A stretch of DNA of 42,996 bases from contig JAFRZY010000029.1 in assembly GCA_017442305.1 (NCBI GenBank), forward strand, positions 1-42,996, in the 5' to 3' direction. This DNA is from Bacilli bacterium (GTDB lineage: Bacteria; Bacillota_I; Bacilli_A; RF39; UBA660). Below the pieces are notes generated by a model. That model was not told where the DNA came from, ran no database searches, and saw only the letters and a list, made by a program, of their open reading frames with translations. This document shows positions 23,996 through 32,350 of the stretch, piece by piece (the stretch's first letter is position 1; the number at the start of each line of letters is the position of its first letter). Position numbers and translations under genes: made by a program.

Positions 23996-24772
23996 TTGGC
24001 TAAACATAAAGTGGATATAACTGGGATTAATACAAACAATATAAAAGTGTTAACTCAAGAGGAAATGAATGATTTGTTTATTAGATATCGTAATGGTGAT
24101 AATAAAGCTAAAGAAGAACTTATTAATGGTAATTTGAAATTAGTTTTATCTATTATTAGAAGATTTCAAAATAAAGTAGATAATTTAGATGATTTATTTC
24201 AAGTGGGAGTTATTGGACTTATCAAAGCTATTGAAAACTTTGATTTATCTTATGGTCTTAAATTATCGACTTACGCTTGTCCTTTGATTATTGGGGAAGT
24301 AAAGAGAAGTATTCGGGATAATACAGCTTTTAGAGTAAGTCGCAGCGTAAAAGATTTAGCATACCAAATAATAAAATATAAAGATGATTATTTGACCAAA
24401 AATGGTATTAATCCTACTAATCAAGAAATTGCTAAAGCGTTAAATATTGAAGAATATCAAATAGCGTATGCGATAGATTCTTTAAAGGATCCAATGAGTA
24501 TTTTTGAGCCTATTTATAATGATGGAGGAGATACAATTTATTTACAAGATCAAATTGCCGATAAAAAAGATAGTGAAATTGATAAGGATATGCTTATTAG
24601 TTTAAGAAAAGCATTAAATAAAATAAAAGAAAGAGAAAGAAGTATTTTAATTAATAGATTTATAATTGGTAAAACCCAAATGGAAATAGCTGAATCTTTA
24701 AATATTAGTCAAGCTCAAGTATCTCGAATAGAAAAAAGTGCTATTGATAATGTAAAACGACTAATTAAATAA
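23996..24772 (+). CDS. sigG: Sporulation sigma factor G, TTG start
   Basis: This is the late forespore sigma factor. The start is TTG 23996, eight bases after AAAGGAG, giving AKHKVDITGINTNNIKVLTQEEM, which fits the SigG N terminus. An upstream in-frame ATG (23978) lies inside the hairpin and in front of the ribosome site. The 258 residues contain region 2 (NLKLVLSIIRRF, DDLFQVGVIGLIKAIENFD), region 3 and region 4 (QMEIAESLNISQAQVSRIEK). It follows sigE directly, as in Bacillus and Clostridium. Confidence 0.92.
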   Translation: MAKHKVDITGINTNNIKVLTQEEMNDLFIRYRNGDNKAKEELINGNLKLVLSIIRRFQNKVDNLDDLFQVGVIGLIKAIENFDLSYGLKLSTYACPLIIGEVKRSIRDNTAFRVSRSVKDLAYQIIKYKDDYLTKNGINPTNQEIAKALNIEEYQIAYAIDSLKDPMSIFEPIYNDGGDTIYLQDQIADKKDSEIDKDMLISLRKALNKIKERERSILINRFIIGKTQMEIAESLNISQAQVSRIEKSAIDNVKRLIK

Positions 24773-24802
24773 TTGGGGCATAAAATTTAATAGGGTGGTT
24801 AA

Positions 24803-25030
24803 ATGCGATTATCAGATTTGCAACAAAAAGAAGTAGTTAACGTAATCGATGGTAAAAATTTAGGTAAAATAATAGATGCTGAAATAAATGCCGAAGGCCA
24901 AATAGAATATTTTATAGTTGAACAGAAAAAAATGTTTCAAAGAGTATTTTCGGGAAGCGGCGAAATTTTAATTACATTTAAAAATATAAAAAAGATTGGG
25001 TCGGATGTAATATTAGTTGAATATGTATAA
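24803..25030 (+). CDS. YlmC/YmxH-type PRC-barrel protein
   Basis: The 75-residue protein is a single PRC-barrel fold (RLSDLQQKEVVNVIDGKNLG, then GEILITFKNIKKIGSDVILVE). Members of this family sit next to sigG in many spore formers, and their role is not well defined. AGGGTGG lies before the start. It closes the sporulation cluster. Confidence 0.8.
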   Translation: MRLSDLQQKEVVNVIDGKNLGKIIDAEINAEGQIEYFIVEQKKMFQRVFSGSGEILITFKNIKKIGSDVILVEYV

Positions 25031-25049
25031 ATATATGGACCTTGAAATA

Positions 25050-25140
25050 TTATTCTTAATAAACTATCAATTAGAATTGTTAAAAATACTGAGACTATTA
25101 ATGTTGAATGATAAAACCTATCATTAGATATTAAGAATAA
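25050..25140 (+). ncRNA. Structured RNA element after the ymxH-like gene (candidate)
   Basis: A perfect 12-bp outer stem (25050-25061 with 25129-25140) encloses a 7-bp hairpin (AATGATA-aaacc-TATCATT, 25107-25125) and a 4-bp hairpin (CAAT-taga-ATTG, 25068-25079). An intrinsic terminator follows. It could be a 3'-UTR structure or a small RNA. A 30-codon frame (ATG 25035 to TAG 25127) lies across it but has no ribosome site. Confidence 0.4.
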
Positions 25141-25163
25141 GAACAGAAATGTTCTTTTTTTAT
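25140..25163 (+). terminator. Sporulation cluster terminator
   Basis: AGAACA-gaaa-TGTTCT followed by T residues. Confidence 0.8.
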
Positions 25164-25196
25164 TACTTTGTGGTATAATATGAGCAGGTGAAAAAT

Positions 25197-25667
25197 ATGA
25201 ATAAAAAGGTTTGTATTTTAGGGATTGTTATTATATTGTTAGATCAAATTTCTAAAAATATAATTAGTTCAATATTATCTTTGGGTAAAAGTATCAAGGT
25301 TATTAAAGATTTCTTTTATTTAACGTATGTACATAATTTTGGCGGTGCTTGGAGCATATTTAATAATAGAGTTCCCTTATTAGTAATTGCAACCTTTGTT
25401 ATTATTTTTATTCTTATTAAATATATGGATAAATTTAAGATAAATAAAAGAAATGCTTTAGCTTTTGGTTTGCTTTTTGGGGGAATAATTAGTAATTTAA
25501 TTGATCGCATTTGTTTTGGATATGTTAAAGATTTTTTAGATTTTAAAATATTTAACTATAATTATCCTGTATTTAATATAGCGGATATTGCAATTGTAGT
25601 AGGAGTATTTTTAATGATTATAGCAATAATTAAAGGAGAAGATAAAAATGGAACTAGTAGTAACTGA
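25197..25667 (+). CDS. lspA: Lipoprotein signal peptidase
   Basis: LspA is a membrane aspartic protease that cleaves prolipoproteins after lipidation. The 156 residues have four membrane spans. The first catalytic Asp is in NLIDRI and the second in NIADIAIV. HNFGGAW near residue 45 is the conserved HNxGAAW-like loop. ATG 25197 is used; GTG 25188 is an alternative but overlaps the ribosome site. The prsA lipoprotein of this window is a likely client. It overlaps rluD by 20 bases. Confidence 0.92.
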   Translation: MNKKVCILGIVIILLDQISKNIISSILSLGKSIKVIKDFFYLTYVHNFGGAWSIFNNRVPLLVIATFVIIFILIKYMDKFKINKRNALAFGLLFGGIISNLIDRICFGYVKDFLDFKIFNYNYPVFNIADIAIVVGVFLMIIAIIKGEDKNGTSSN

Positions 25668-26544
25668 TAACGACATTAGATTAGATAAGTATTTGGCGTT
25701 AAATACTGATTATAGTAGAGAATATATATCTAAAATGTTAGATAATGGTTTTATTTTAGTAAACGATAAAATTGTTAAAGCTAGTTATAAAATTAAAGAA
25801 GGGGACAAAATAATTTTAGATGAATCTTTTAAAGAAGATACAGATATTGTTCCTACTAAGATGGATTTAGATATAGTGTATGAGGATCAGGATGTAATAG
25901 TGGTTAATAAACCTAGTGGATTAACTGTTCATCCGGGAAGTGGTAATTATACTAATACTTTAGTTAATGGGCTTATGTATCATACAAAAGAATTGAGTGA
26001 TATTGGCGGGGAAGAACGTCCGGGAATAGTGCATAGAATAGATAAAGATACTAGTGGACTATTATTAATTGCCAAAAACAATAAAGCGCATAGTGTATTA
26101 AGCGATGATTTTAAAAATAAAAAAGTTAAAAGAAAATATATCGCACTTATAAATGGAGTATTTCCGCATAATACTGCCACTATTGATGCTCCTATAGGTA
26201 GAGATAAAAATAATCGTCAAAAAATGACTGTTACAGAAGAAAATTCAAAAAATGCAGTTACACATCTTACAGTTTTAAAAAGATATAAAAAACATACATT
26301 AATTAGCTTACTATTAGAAACTGGACGTACGCATCAAATAAGAGTTCACATGGAGTATATAGGATATCCAATTTTTAATGATCCTGTGTATTCTAAAAAT
26401 CAAGCTACTGAATTTGGTCAATTCTTACATTCTTCAGAGATGGATTTTATTCATCCGATAAGAAAAGAAGAGATGCATTTTGAGGCCTCCCTTCCAAAAG
26501 AATTTAAAGAATTTATTAATGAGCTAGAGCAAGAAATTGAGTAA
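25648..26544 (+). CDS. RluD-family pseudouridine synthase
   Basis: This enzyme converts uridines of rRNA to pseudouridine. The N-terminal S4 RNA-binding domain (residues 10-60, LDKYLALNTDYSREYISKML) is followed by the catalytic domain with HRIDKDTSGLLLIAK (Asp132). RTHQIRVHMEYIGYPIFNDP is the second family motif. The start is at ATG 25648 inside lspA, the common lspA-rluD arrangement (YlyB in Bacillus). The exact target site cannot be read from the sequence. Confidence 0.92.
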   Translation: MELVVTDNDIRLDKYLALNTDYSREYISKMLDNGFILVNDKIVKASYKIKEGDKIILDESFKEDTDIVPTKMDLDIVYEDQDVIVVNKPSGLTVHPGSGNYTNTLVNGLMYHTKELSDIGGEERPGIVHRIDKDTSGLLLIAKNNKAHSVLSDDFKNKKVKRKYIALINGVFPHNTATIDAPIGRDKNNRQKMTVTEENSKNAVTHLTVLKRYKKHTLISLLLETGRTHQIRVHMEYIGYPIFNDPVYSKNQATEFGQFLHSSEMDFIHPIRKEEMHFEASLPKEFKEFINELEQEIE

Positions 26545-26860
26545 CTATATTACTAAATAACATGATAGTAAATAAAAAATAGGGTAAACTAAGCAAAGGA
26601 GTTCTTTTTAAGACTCTTTTTAAATCCAATAAAAGAACAAAAGTCATAATCATTAAAAATAGACTGTTTAATAATGAGAATGTTAAATTGTTAAAATAAA
26701 AGAAAAATAAAGTCATTGATACATTTAAAATATAAGTTGAAAACAAACAATAAATTAGATCTTTATCTAATAGATTATTCTTTAAAACTATAAATATGTC
26801 AATCGATATATATAATAATGAAATTAAATAAATTATAAATAGTAAAGTAATGTTGTTCAT
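26516..26860 (-). CDS. Small four-span membrane protein, unknown function
   Basis: No family was recognised. The 114 residues are mostly hydrophobic with about four predicted membrane spans and a KNNLLDKD loop. The start has AGAGGCGAG about eight bases upstream (minus strand). It fills the gap between rluD, whose 3' end it overlaps by 29 bases, and the divergent rhomboid gene. The frame has no competitor in this interval, which supports it being real. Confidence 0.6.
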   Translation of the reverse strand: MNNITLLFIIYLISLLYISIDIFIVLKNNLLDKDLIYCLFSTYILNVSMTLFFFYFNNLTFSLLNSLFLMIMTFVLLLDLKRVLKRTPLLSLPYFLFTIMLFSNIVTQFLALAH

Positions 26861-26922
26861 AAACTCGCCTCTTTACTAAATTTATGAATTATTATAAAAT
26901 ATTATTACATGGAGATGATAAA

Positions 26923-28071
26923 GTGAGCACAATAATGATGGATAATAAAGACGAAATTCTTATGTCTTTGGTGCACTATTTTGTAACTGAAAAAGATTAT
27001 ACTCCAATAGTCGTAAAAGGGGTAAAAGATGAGATTTGGTTAGAAAATACTGAAGGACCTTATAGAATAATTAGAATAAATTCTAATTATATTCATAATG
27101 ATGAACAATTTAATTTCGATATTTTTAAAACAAAAAATATAATGAAACAAATAAAGAAAAAAACCGTTTCGTTTTCAGTAAATACATTAAACATATTTTT
27201 AGATGTAGGTGAAAACGTTAATATAAAATCCGTAAAAAATATTGATGCTATTAAAGTTAAAAGTTTAAAAGATGTTAAGAAAAAGAAAGATTTATTAGAA
27301 ATATTTCCAGATATAAAAGATAAATTAATTACTGATAAAAAGGGAATGGATTTAATTATTAATGTTACTAAAGATTTAAATAATAAAACTGAAAAAACAA
27401 ATAAGGCATATGAAGCAACATTTAGTAAAAAAACAATTTTAATGACAAAAGTTATTATATCTTTATGTGTTGTTATGTTTGCAGCTATGTATTTGCTTGG
27501 TAATGGTAGCAATGATGGATTAACTCTCTATTTATTTGGAGCAAACTTGCCTGAAGCAGTTAAAGCTGGTGAAATTTATCGTTTAATTACATGTGCATTT
27601 TTACATTCGGGAATAATTCATTTGTTGTTTAATATGTATGCTTTATATGTAATTGGTCACCAAGTAGAAACGTATATAGGTAAATTTAAATTCACTGTTA
27701 TATATCTAATTAGTGCGATATCAGGTAGTTTAATGTCTGCTATATTTACCGATGCAATGTCAGTAGGGGCAAGTGGTGCTATATTTGGACTTTTAGGTTC
27801 ATTACTTTATTTTGGATATCACTATCGATTATATTTAGGAGATGTCTTAAGAAGCCAAATAATTCCACTTATTATTGCCAATTTAGCTTTAGGTTTTATT
27901 TTGCCGGGTGTTGATAATGCTGCGCATATTGGAGGTTTAATAGGTGGATATTTAGCTACTATGGCTTTAGGAGTTAAAGGAAAAAGTAAAAAACAAGATA
28001 TGATAAATGGGACTATAGTGTTAATTATTTATTTAGCGTTTTTGTCATTTATTTTGTTTAAATTTATTTAA
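26923..28071 (+). CDS. Rhomboid-family intramembrane serine protease (GluP-like)
   Basis: This is a membrane protease with a large cytoplasmic N-domain. GTG 26923 is preferred because GGAG sits eight bases before it and this leaves room for divergent promoters. ATG 26884 is in frame but has no ribosome site. Residues about 1-165 form the soluble domain (DEIWLENTEGPYRIIRI as in GluP). The rhomboid core follows, with HSGIIHLLFNMYALY, catalytic Ser285 in GASGAIFG and His336 in AAHIGGLIGG. The TPR tail of Bacillus GluP is missing. Confidence 0.88.
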   Translation: MSTIMMDNKDEILMSLVHYFVTEKDYTPIVVKGVKDEIWLENTEGPYRIIRINSNYIHNDEQFNFDIFKTKNIMKQIKKKTVSFSVNTLNIFLDVGENVNIKSVKNIDAIKVKSLKDVKKKKDLLEIFPDIKDKLITDKKGMDLIINVTKDLNNKTEKTNKAYEATFSKKTILMTKVIISLCVVMFAAMYLLGNGSNDGLTLYLFGANLPEAVKAGEIYRLITCAFLHSGIIHLLFNMYALYVIGHQVETYIGKFKFTVIYLISAISGSLMSAIFTDAMSVGASGAIFGLLGSLLYFGYHYRLYLGDVLRSQIIPLIIANLALGFILPGVDNAAHIGGLIGGYLATMALGVKGKSKKQDMINGTIVLIIYLAFLSFILFKFI

Positions 28072-28094
28072 GGTGCAAATGCATCTTTTTTTGT
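28069..28094 (+). terminator. Terminator after the rhomboid gene
   Basis: A short stem GGTGC / GCATC is followed by T7. It is weaker than others in the window. Confidence 0.55.
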
Positions 28095-28104
28095 GTAAAA
28101 TAAA

Positions 28105-28142
28105 CTATCCACAGTTGACAAGCGGGGGGGGTATATTATACT
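28105..28142 (+). promoter_or_regulatory. G8-spacer promoter of surface protein copy D
   Basis: CTATCCACA (28105-28113), TTGACA (28115-28120), AGC plus eight G (28124-28131) and TATACT (28137-28142). The spacer is 16 bp. Unlike B, C and E, it is followed by about 130 bases of unrelated leader. Confidence 0.8.
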
Positions 28143-28168
28143 TACCTTGTAAAATAGATAGACAGCAT

Positions 28169-28214
28169 AATGATAATATCACATTGACAGTGATAGGTTA
28201 AATTGATATTATTA
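28169..28214 (+). promoter_or_regulatory. Second promoter and inverted repeats before copy D
   Basis: TTGACA (28184-28189), 17 bp, TATTAT (28207-28212). The -35 lies in the loop of TATCAC-attgaca-GTGATA, and TGATAATATC / GATATTATTA forms an outer inverted repeat. These could be operator sites. Confidence 0.55.
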
Positions 28215-28274
28215 AAATGTAACAAAATATGACAATACAACCATGATATATTTTACGAAGGAAGGATAGTAAAA

Positions 28275-30164
28275 ATGAAAAATAAAAAGACAGTAATCAC
28301 AATAACAAGTATAGTAGCAGTACTCCTAGTAATAATTGGAGTAACATATGCATATTGGTTAGTAACTAAGACTCAAACTAATCAAAATATAATCTCATCA
28401 GGATGTTTAGATATATCATTAAGTGGTGAGAAAAATGATATAGAATTAACTGATCAATTTCCAATGAGCGATGAAGATGGAATGAAACTAACACCATACG
28501 AATTTACAGTAACAAATAATTGTAATACTTCAGTAGATTATCAAGTAAATTTAGAATCAATAGGTGACTCAAATAACGCAATTAAAGCAAGTGCAATCAA
28601 AGTAGCGTTAAACGACGAAATAAAGCGTTTAAGACAAGGTGGGAATGTTGCTACTACCTTAAGTGAAGCATACGAATCTAATAGAATACTATTTGGGACA
28701 TTAGCGGGTTCATCAGAAGAAACAGAAGAAGATACCGTAACATATGAATTACGCATCTGGATAGATGCAAATGCTCCAATAAGTGAACAAAATAAAACAT
28801 TCAGAAGTAAAATCAGTGTAACAATAGGACAAGGTATATTTAATCCTTATAAAGAAGGAACACTAGCGTATGATATTTTGTCTAATTATGGTGGAGAAGA
28901 AGCTTATTCTTCAGTAAATACTTATTGGACTATGGAAAATATTGAAAACGCACCAACAGAAAATGTGTCTGTACCAGATGCTACAGATTTATGGTTTTCT
29001 GATGAATATATTTTTGATGTAAACACCGGAATGTACAAATTAAGTGGTGAATTAATGAAAGCAACAATGATTGAATGTCGAGGAACTGAAGGACTATGTA
29101 AAAAGTATTCGCTATTAAGTACTGATGAAAATTCTGAATCTTACAAGTTGTTTGAAGTAACGGAATATATAGGTGATTTTGTTGTTAAGGCCAAAGTAGC
29201 CAAATCTAAGAATGAAGAAAGCTCTGTTATATCAACTACCGAATCTGGTTTATACAAAACCGCTGATGAATTAGGAGATACCTATTATTTTAGAGGAGAT
29301 ATAAAAAACAATTATGTCAAGTTTGGAACCTGGGGAAACGAAGCAACTGCAGTTAGACTTTATGCCCTTTCTAATAATACTTATACTGAATTTGGTTCTA
29401 TGTTAGAGTGTGAAATGCGAAGAGCACAATATTCTGAATCTCAGGACTATGACTACGAGTGCAGAACAGAAAACTATACTCCAGAAGAAGCGGGAGAAGA
29501 TATGTATTGGCGAATTGTTCGCATCAATGGTGATGGGTCAATTAGATTAATTTATGATGGAACATCACCTGTAGAAAACGATGTTAGTCATAAGGATTAT
29601 ATAAAGACAGACGGATTCAGCTATTATGAAGGAATGGGGCTTGTTTCTGCTTCAAAATATGCAGTTGTATTTAATAACCAAACTGTTTCTGGAAGAACTA
29701 AAGGCCTTTTGGATTTATGGTATGAAGATAATTTAAAAAACGACTATGCGAAATATATAGCAGATTCAGTTTTCTGCAGTAATTCAAGCAAACTTAATTC
29801 AAGATTCGATGGTAATTATGATAATGACGATAGACTTTACGAAAGTCCAATCATAAGTTGTTCTAATAAGGATGACAGATATACAATGAACACAAATATT
29901 GGAAATGGGTTACTTACAAATCCGGTAGGATTGTTGTCAGTTGATGAGTTTGTGCTATCAAGTTATAATCAGACCAAAGATTTTATATCTAATTCAGAGT
30001 TTTGGTTAATGACACCGCTTTCCAATTCTGTGGTTTATTTAAGTACTGGCGCTGATGACAATTATTATCCTCATAATATTCGCCCGGTAATAAATTTAAA
30101 AGCTGATGTTAAGTTTAGGGGCGAAGGAACTATCGATAGTCCATACGAAATTGTAATACAATAA
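28275..30164 (+). CDS. Large surface protein, copy D
   Basis: This 629-residue paralogue has the conserved signal peptide (KNKKTVITITSIVAVLL) and N-domain to about residue 195. It then diverges more than the other copies. The central module is recognisable (DLWFSDEYIF, MIECRGTEGLCKKYS), and a Cys insert (LECEMRRAQ, YDYECR) precedes WRIVRINGDG near residue 411. The C-domain lacks the YVGYTYDVNG segment and ends RPVINLKADVKFRG. The ribosome site is AAGGAAGGA. Its leader differs from the other copies and includes a second promoter. Confidence 0.85.
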   Translation: MKNKKTVITITSIVAVLLVIIGVTYAYWLVTKTQTNQNIISSGCLDISLSGEKNDIELTDQFPMSDEDGMKLTPYEFTVTNNCNTSVDYQVNLESIGDSNNAIKASAIKVALNDEIKRLRQGGNVATTLSEAYESNRILFGTLAGSSEETEEDTVTYELRIWIDANAPISEQNKTFRSKISVTIGQGIFNPYKEGTLAYDILSNYGGEEAYSSVNTYWTMENIENAPTENVSVPDATDLWFSDEYIFDVNTGMYKLSGELMKATMIECRGTEGLCKKYSLLSTDENSESYKLFEVTEYIGDFVVKAKVAKSKNEESSVISTTESGLYKTADELGDTYYFRGDIKNNYVKFGTWGNEATAVRLYALSNNTYTEFGSMLECEMRRAQYSESQDYDYECRTENYTPEEAGEDMYWRIVRINGDGSIRLIYDGTSPVENDVSHKDYIKTDGFSYYEGMGLVSASKYAVVFNNQTVSGRTKGLLDLWYEDNLKNDYAKYIADSVFCSNSSKLNSRFDGNYDNDDRLYESPIISCSNKDDRYTMNTNIGNGLLTNPVGLLSVDEFVLSSYNQTKDFISNSEFWLMTPLSNSVVYLSTGADDNYYPHNIRPVINLKADVKFRGEGTIDSPYEIVIQ

Positions 30165-30196
30165 AAAAACTCGATAAATAAATTCGAGTTTTTGTT
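30163..30196. terminator. Bidirectional terminator between copy D and lexA
   Basis: AAACTCG-loop-CGAGTTT is flanked by A and T runs. Confidence 0.85.
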
Positions 30197-30198
30197 TG

Positions 30199-30828
30199 CT
30201 ATAAATGTCTATAAAGACCTATTGCTTTACCTAATATAGTAACTGTATCAAATATAAATGGCTCCATCTCGTCGTTTTCAGGTTGTAATCTAATGTGGTC
30301 ACTTTCTTTGTAAAAAGTTTTAAGTGTTACCTCGTTTTCGGGTGTCATTGCTACAACTATATCCCCATTACGTGCAACATTTTGTTTTTGAACTATTACA
30401 ACATCACCATCATAAATACCTACATTAATCATCGATTCGCCGCTTACTTTTAGTGTAAATACTGTAGCAGTAGCTGGAATAAGTGATGCGGGTAAATCAA
30501 AAAATTCATTTGGTTGTTCGATTGCTTCGATTGGATTACCAGCAGTAATTTTACCAAGTAGGGGAACTTTTACTACATCTTCAGATTGTTCTAAATATTC
30601 ATTATCCCCAACAACTTCAATAGTTCTGAATTTTGAATTTGTTGATTTTAAACATCCAGCACTTTCTAATTTTTTTACATGCGTATGAACCGTAGCGGGG
30701 CTAGATAATCCTAGACCAGCACCGATTTCTCTAATTGCTGGTGGGTATCCGTGAGTAGCAATGTATTTTTTTATAAAGTCTAATACTTCTTTTTGTTTTT
30801 TTGTTAAGTTTTTTTCGTTATTATTCAT
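30199..30828 (-). CDS. lexA: LexA, SOS repressor
   Basis: LexA is a transcriptional repressor that cleaves itself when RecA is activated by DNA damage. The 209 residues contain an N-terminal winged helix (QKEVLDFIKKYIATHGYPPAIREIG), cleavage site Ala97-Gly98 (LLGKITAGNP) and the catalytic dyad Ser132 (SGESMIN) and Lys170 (EVTLKTFY). The start has GGAGGTT. Its promoter overlaps a LexA box, so it should repress itself, and it is divergent from a small membrane gene with another box. Confidence 0.96.
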   Translation of the reverse strand: MNNNEKNLTKKQKEVLDFIKKYIATHGYPPAIREIGAGLGLSSPATVHTHVKKLESAGCLKSTNSKFRTIEVVGDNEYLEQSEDVVKVPLLGKITAGNPIEAIEQPNEFFDLPASLIPATATVFTLKVSGESMINVGIYDGDVVIVQKQNVARNGDIVVAMTPENEVTLKTFYKESDHIRLQPENDEMEPFIFDTVTILGKAIGLYRHL

Positions 30829-30849
30829 TTTTAAATAACCTCCAAAATA

Positions 30850-30927
30850 ATATTAACATACCAAATGTAAAATGTCAAACATTTGTTCAAATTTGTTATT
30901 GACACGAACAAACGTTTATATTATACT
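30850..30927. promoter_or_regulatory. Divergent LexA-controlled promoters with two SOS boxes
   Basis: The plus-strand promoter is TTGACA (30899-30904), 17 bp, TATACT (30922-30927). The SOS box CGAACAAACGTTTA (30905-30918) fills its spacer. The lexA promoter on the minus strand is TTGACA (30878-30873), 17 bp, TAATAT (30855-30850), with a variant box CAAACATTTGTTCA (30876-30889) over the -35. The boxes fit the Firmicutes consensus CGAAC-N4-GTTYG with one and two mismatches. Confidence 0.85.
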
Positions 30928-30952
30928 TGGTTTAGAAAGAGGAGGTAAGAAA

Positions 30953-31102
30953 ATGAAAAAATTTATGGTAAAGAACTTTGGAGTTATTTTATTTTATGGA
31001 ATTATAGTATTAGGAGTATTAGTATTAAATTTTAGGTTTTCTTATCTAAATAACAATACTAAAAACATAAATAATCAAAGTACTATTGCGTTAAATAAAT
31101 AA
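30953..31102 (+). CDS. SOS-controlled small membrane protein (YneA position)
   Basis: This 49-residue protein has one membrane span (about 9-27, GVILFYGIIVLGVLVLNF) and a polar Asn-rich tail. AGGAGGT is optimally placed. It is divergent from lexA and has a LexA box between its -35 and -10. In Bacillus the gene in this position is yneA, an SOS-induced division inhibitor with a span plus LysM. Here the LysM part is absent, so homology is not claimed, but an analogous damage-induced division block is a reasonable inference (compare short inhibitors such as SidA). Confidence 0.75.
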   Translation: MKKFMVKNFGVILFYGIIVLGVLVLNFRFSYLNNNTKNINNQSTIALNK

Positions 31103-31158
31103 TTATTTTGTATTAATTTTTTTTAAAATGCTGTATAATTTAGTAGAGGTAACAATTT

Positions 31159-32298
31159 ATGAAAAAGAAAATATTAGTTCCGTATGCTACATATGGAAGT
31201 GGTCATAAAGCAATTGCAAATTATATAGAAAAATATTTTAAAAATAAAAATGAAGATGTTGAAATATTAACTTTAGATTTATTGGGATATTCAATGCCAG
31301 TAGTAGGTAAAGTTACTAAAGTTATAAGCGAGTTTTTTATGCTTAAACAGCCATTTATTTGGGATGTGTTTTTTACTTTATCTGATACTAAAGTAAGTGC
31401 TCATATTACTAATGAATTTGGAATGCGCTTGTTTAAAAACAAAAAGTTACAAAAAATTATTGAAGAATTTAATCCTGATCTTACGATATCTACACATTTT
31501 TTTGGGAGTTCTTTAATAGCTCACTATAATAAAAAGAAAATTATAAATTCAAAAATTATTACTATAGTTACAGATTATGTGGCTCACGAATTATGGCTTA
31601 GCAGTCATCGTGATACTGATTATTTAGTTGTTTGTAGCAATGAAGAAAAAAGATATTTAGTAAACGAAAGAGACATACCTAAAGATAAAATAAAAACTTA
31701 TGGTATTCCAATTTTTCCAGAGACTAATTCCAATTTTGATAAAAATAAAATGTTAAGTAAGTTACGACTTAAAGAATCGCAATTAACGTGTGTATTTTTT
31801 GCTGGAGGAGGTAACGGGTCGACTACTACTTTACCTTATATAAAAAGGCTTCTGAAACAAAATTTGCCACTTAATTTAATTTTTATTTCAGGTAAAAACG
31901 AAAAAGCGGAAAAGAAAATAAAAGAATATGTTAAAAGGTTTAACGCTAAGAATTGTAAAGTTTATGGATATGTAAATAATGTTCCAGAAATATTACAAGT
32001 GGCTGATTTTGTTGTAACCAAACCGGGTGGGGTACAAACTACGGAATGTTTATATTTTAAAAAACCGATGATAATGTTACGAAGTAGTGGGGGTCAAGAA
32101 AATGGTAATATTAAATATGTAGCCAAAAAGGGTTATGGTAAAATGTTTAGATTTCCTTTTACTTGTGTTAACTATATTGTCAAAGTGGTTAAGAATCCAA
32201 GTAATTTAAAACAAATGGAAAAGAATTTAAATCGTATGAATAATCAAGATGCCATGGATCAGATATATAAACTTGCTATCAAGTTATTAAACAAATAA
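31159..32298 (+). CDS. Diacylglycerol glucosyltransferase (UgtP/MGDG-synthase family)
   Basis: This enzyme transfers glucose from UDP-glucose to diacylglycerol, making membrane glycolipid and often the lipoteichoic-acid anchor. The 379 residues start with ILVPYATYGSGHKAIANYI, the MGDG-synthase N-terminal motif. The C-terminal GT28 domain has FFAGGGNGSTTT and KPGGVQTTECLYFKKPMI, the nucleotide-sugar site. GAGGT precedes ATG 31159. It is a single-gene unit with its own terminator. Confidence 0.88.
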   Translation: MKKKILVPYATYGSGHKAIANYIEKYFKNKNEDVEILTLDLLGYSMPVVGKVTKVISEFFMLKQPFIWDVFFTLSDTKVSAHITNEFGMRLFKNKKLQKIIEEFNPDLTISTHFFGSSLIAHYNKKKIINSKIITIVTDYVAHELWLSSHRDTDYLVVCSNEEKRYLVNERDIPKDKIKTYGIPIFPETNSNFDKNKMLSKLRLKESQLTCVFFAGGGNGSTTTLPYIKRLLKQNLPLNLIFISGKNEKAEKKIKEYVKRFNAKNCKVYGYVNNVPEILQVADFVVTKPGGVQTTECLYFKKPMIMLRSSGGQENGNIKYVAKKGYGKMFRFPFTCVNYIVKVVKNPSNLKQMEKNLNRMNNQDAMDQIYKLAIKLLNK

Positions 32299-32321
32299 TG
32301 ATGTAATTATTTGTTTTTTTT
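32288..32321 (+). terminator. Glucosyltransferase gene terminator
   Basis: AACAAATAAT-gatgta-ATTATTTGTT followed by T residues, overlapping the stop codon. Confidence 0.82.
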
Positions 32322-32350
32322 GATATAATTGTTGTTAGGATGTGATACTG

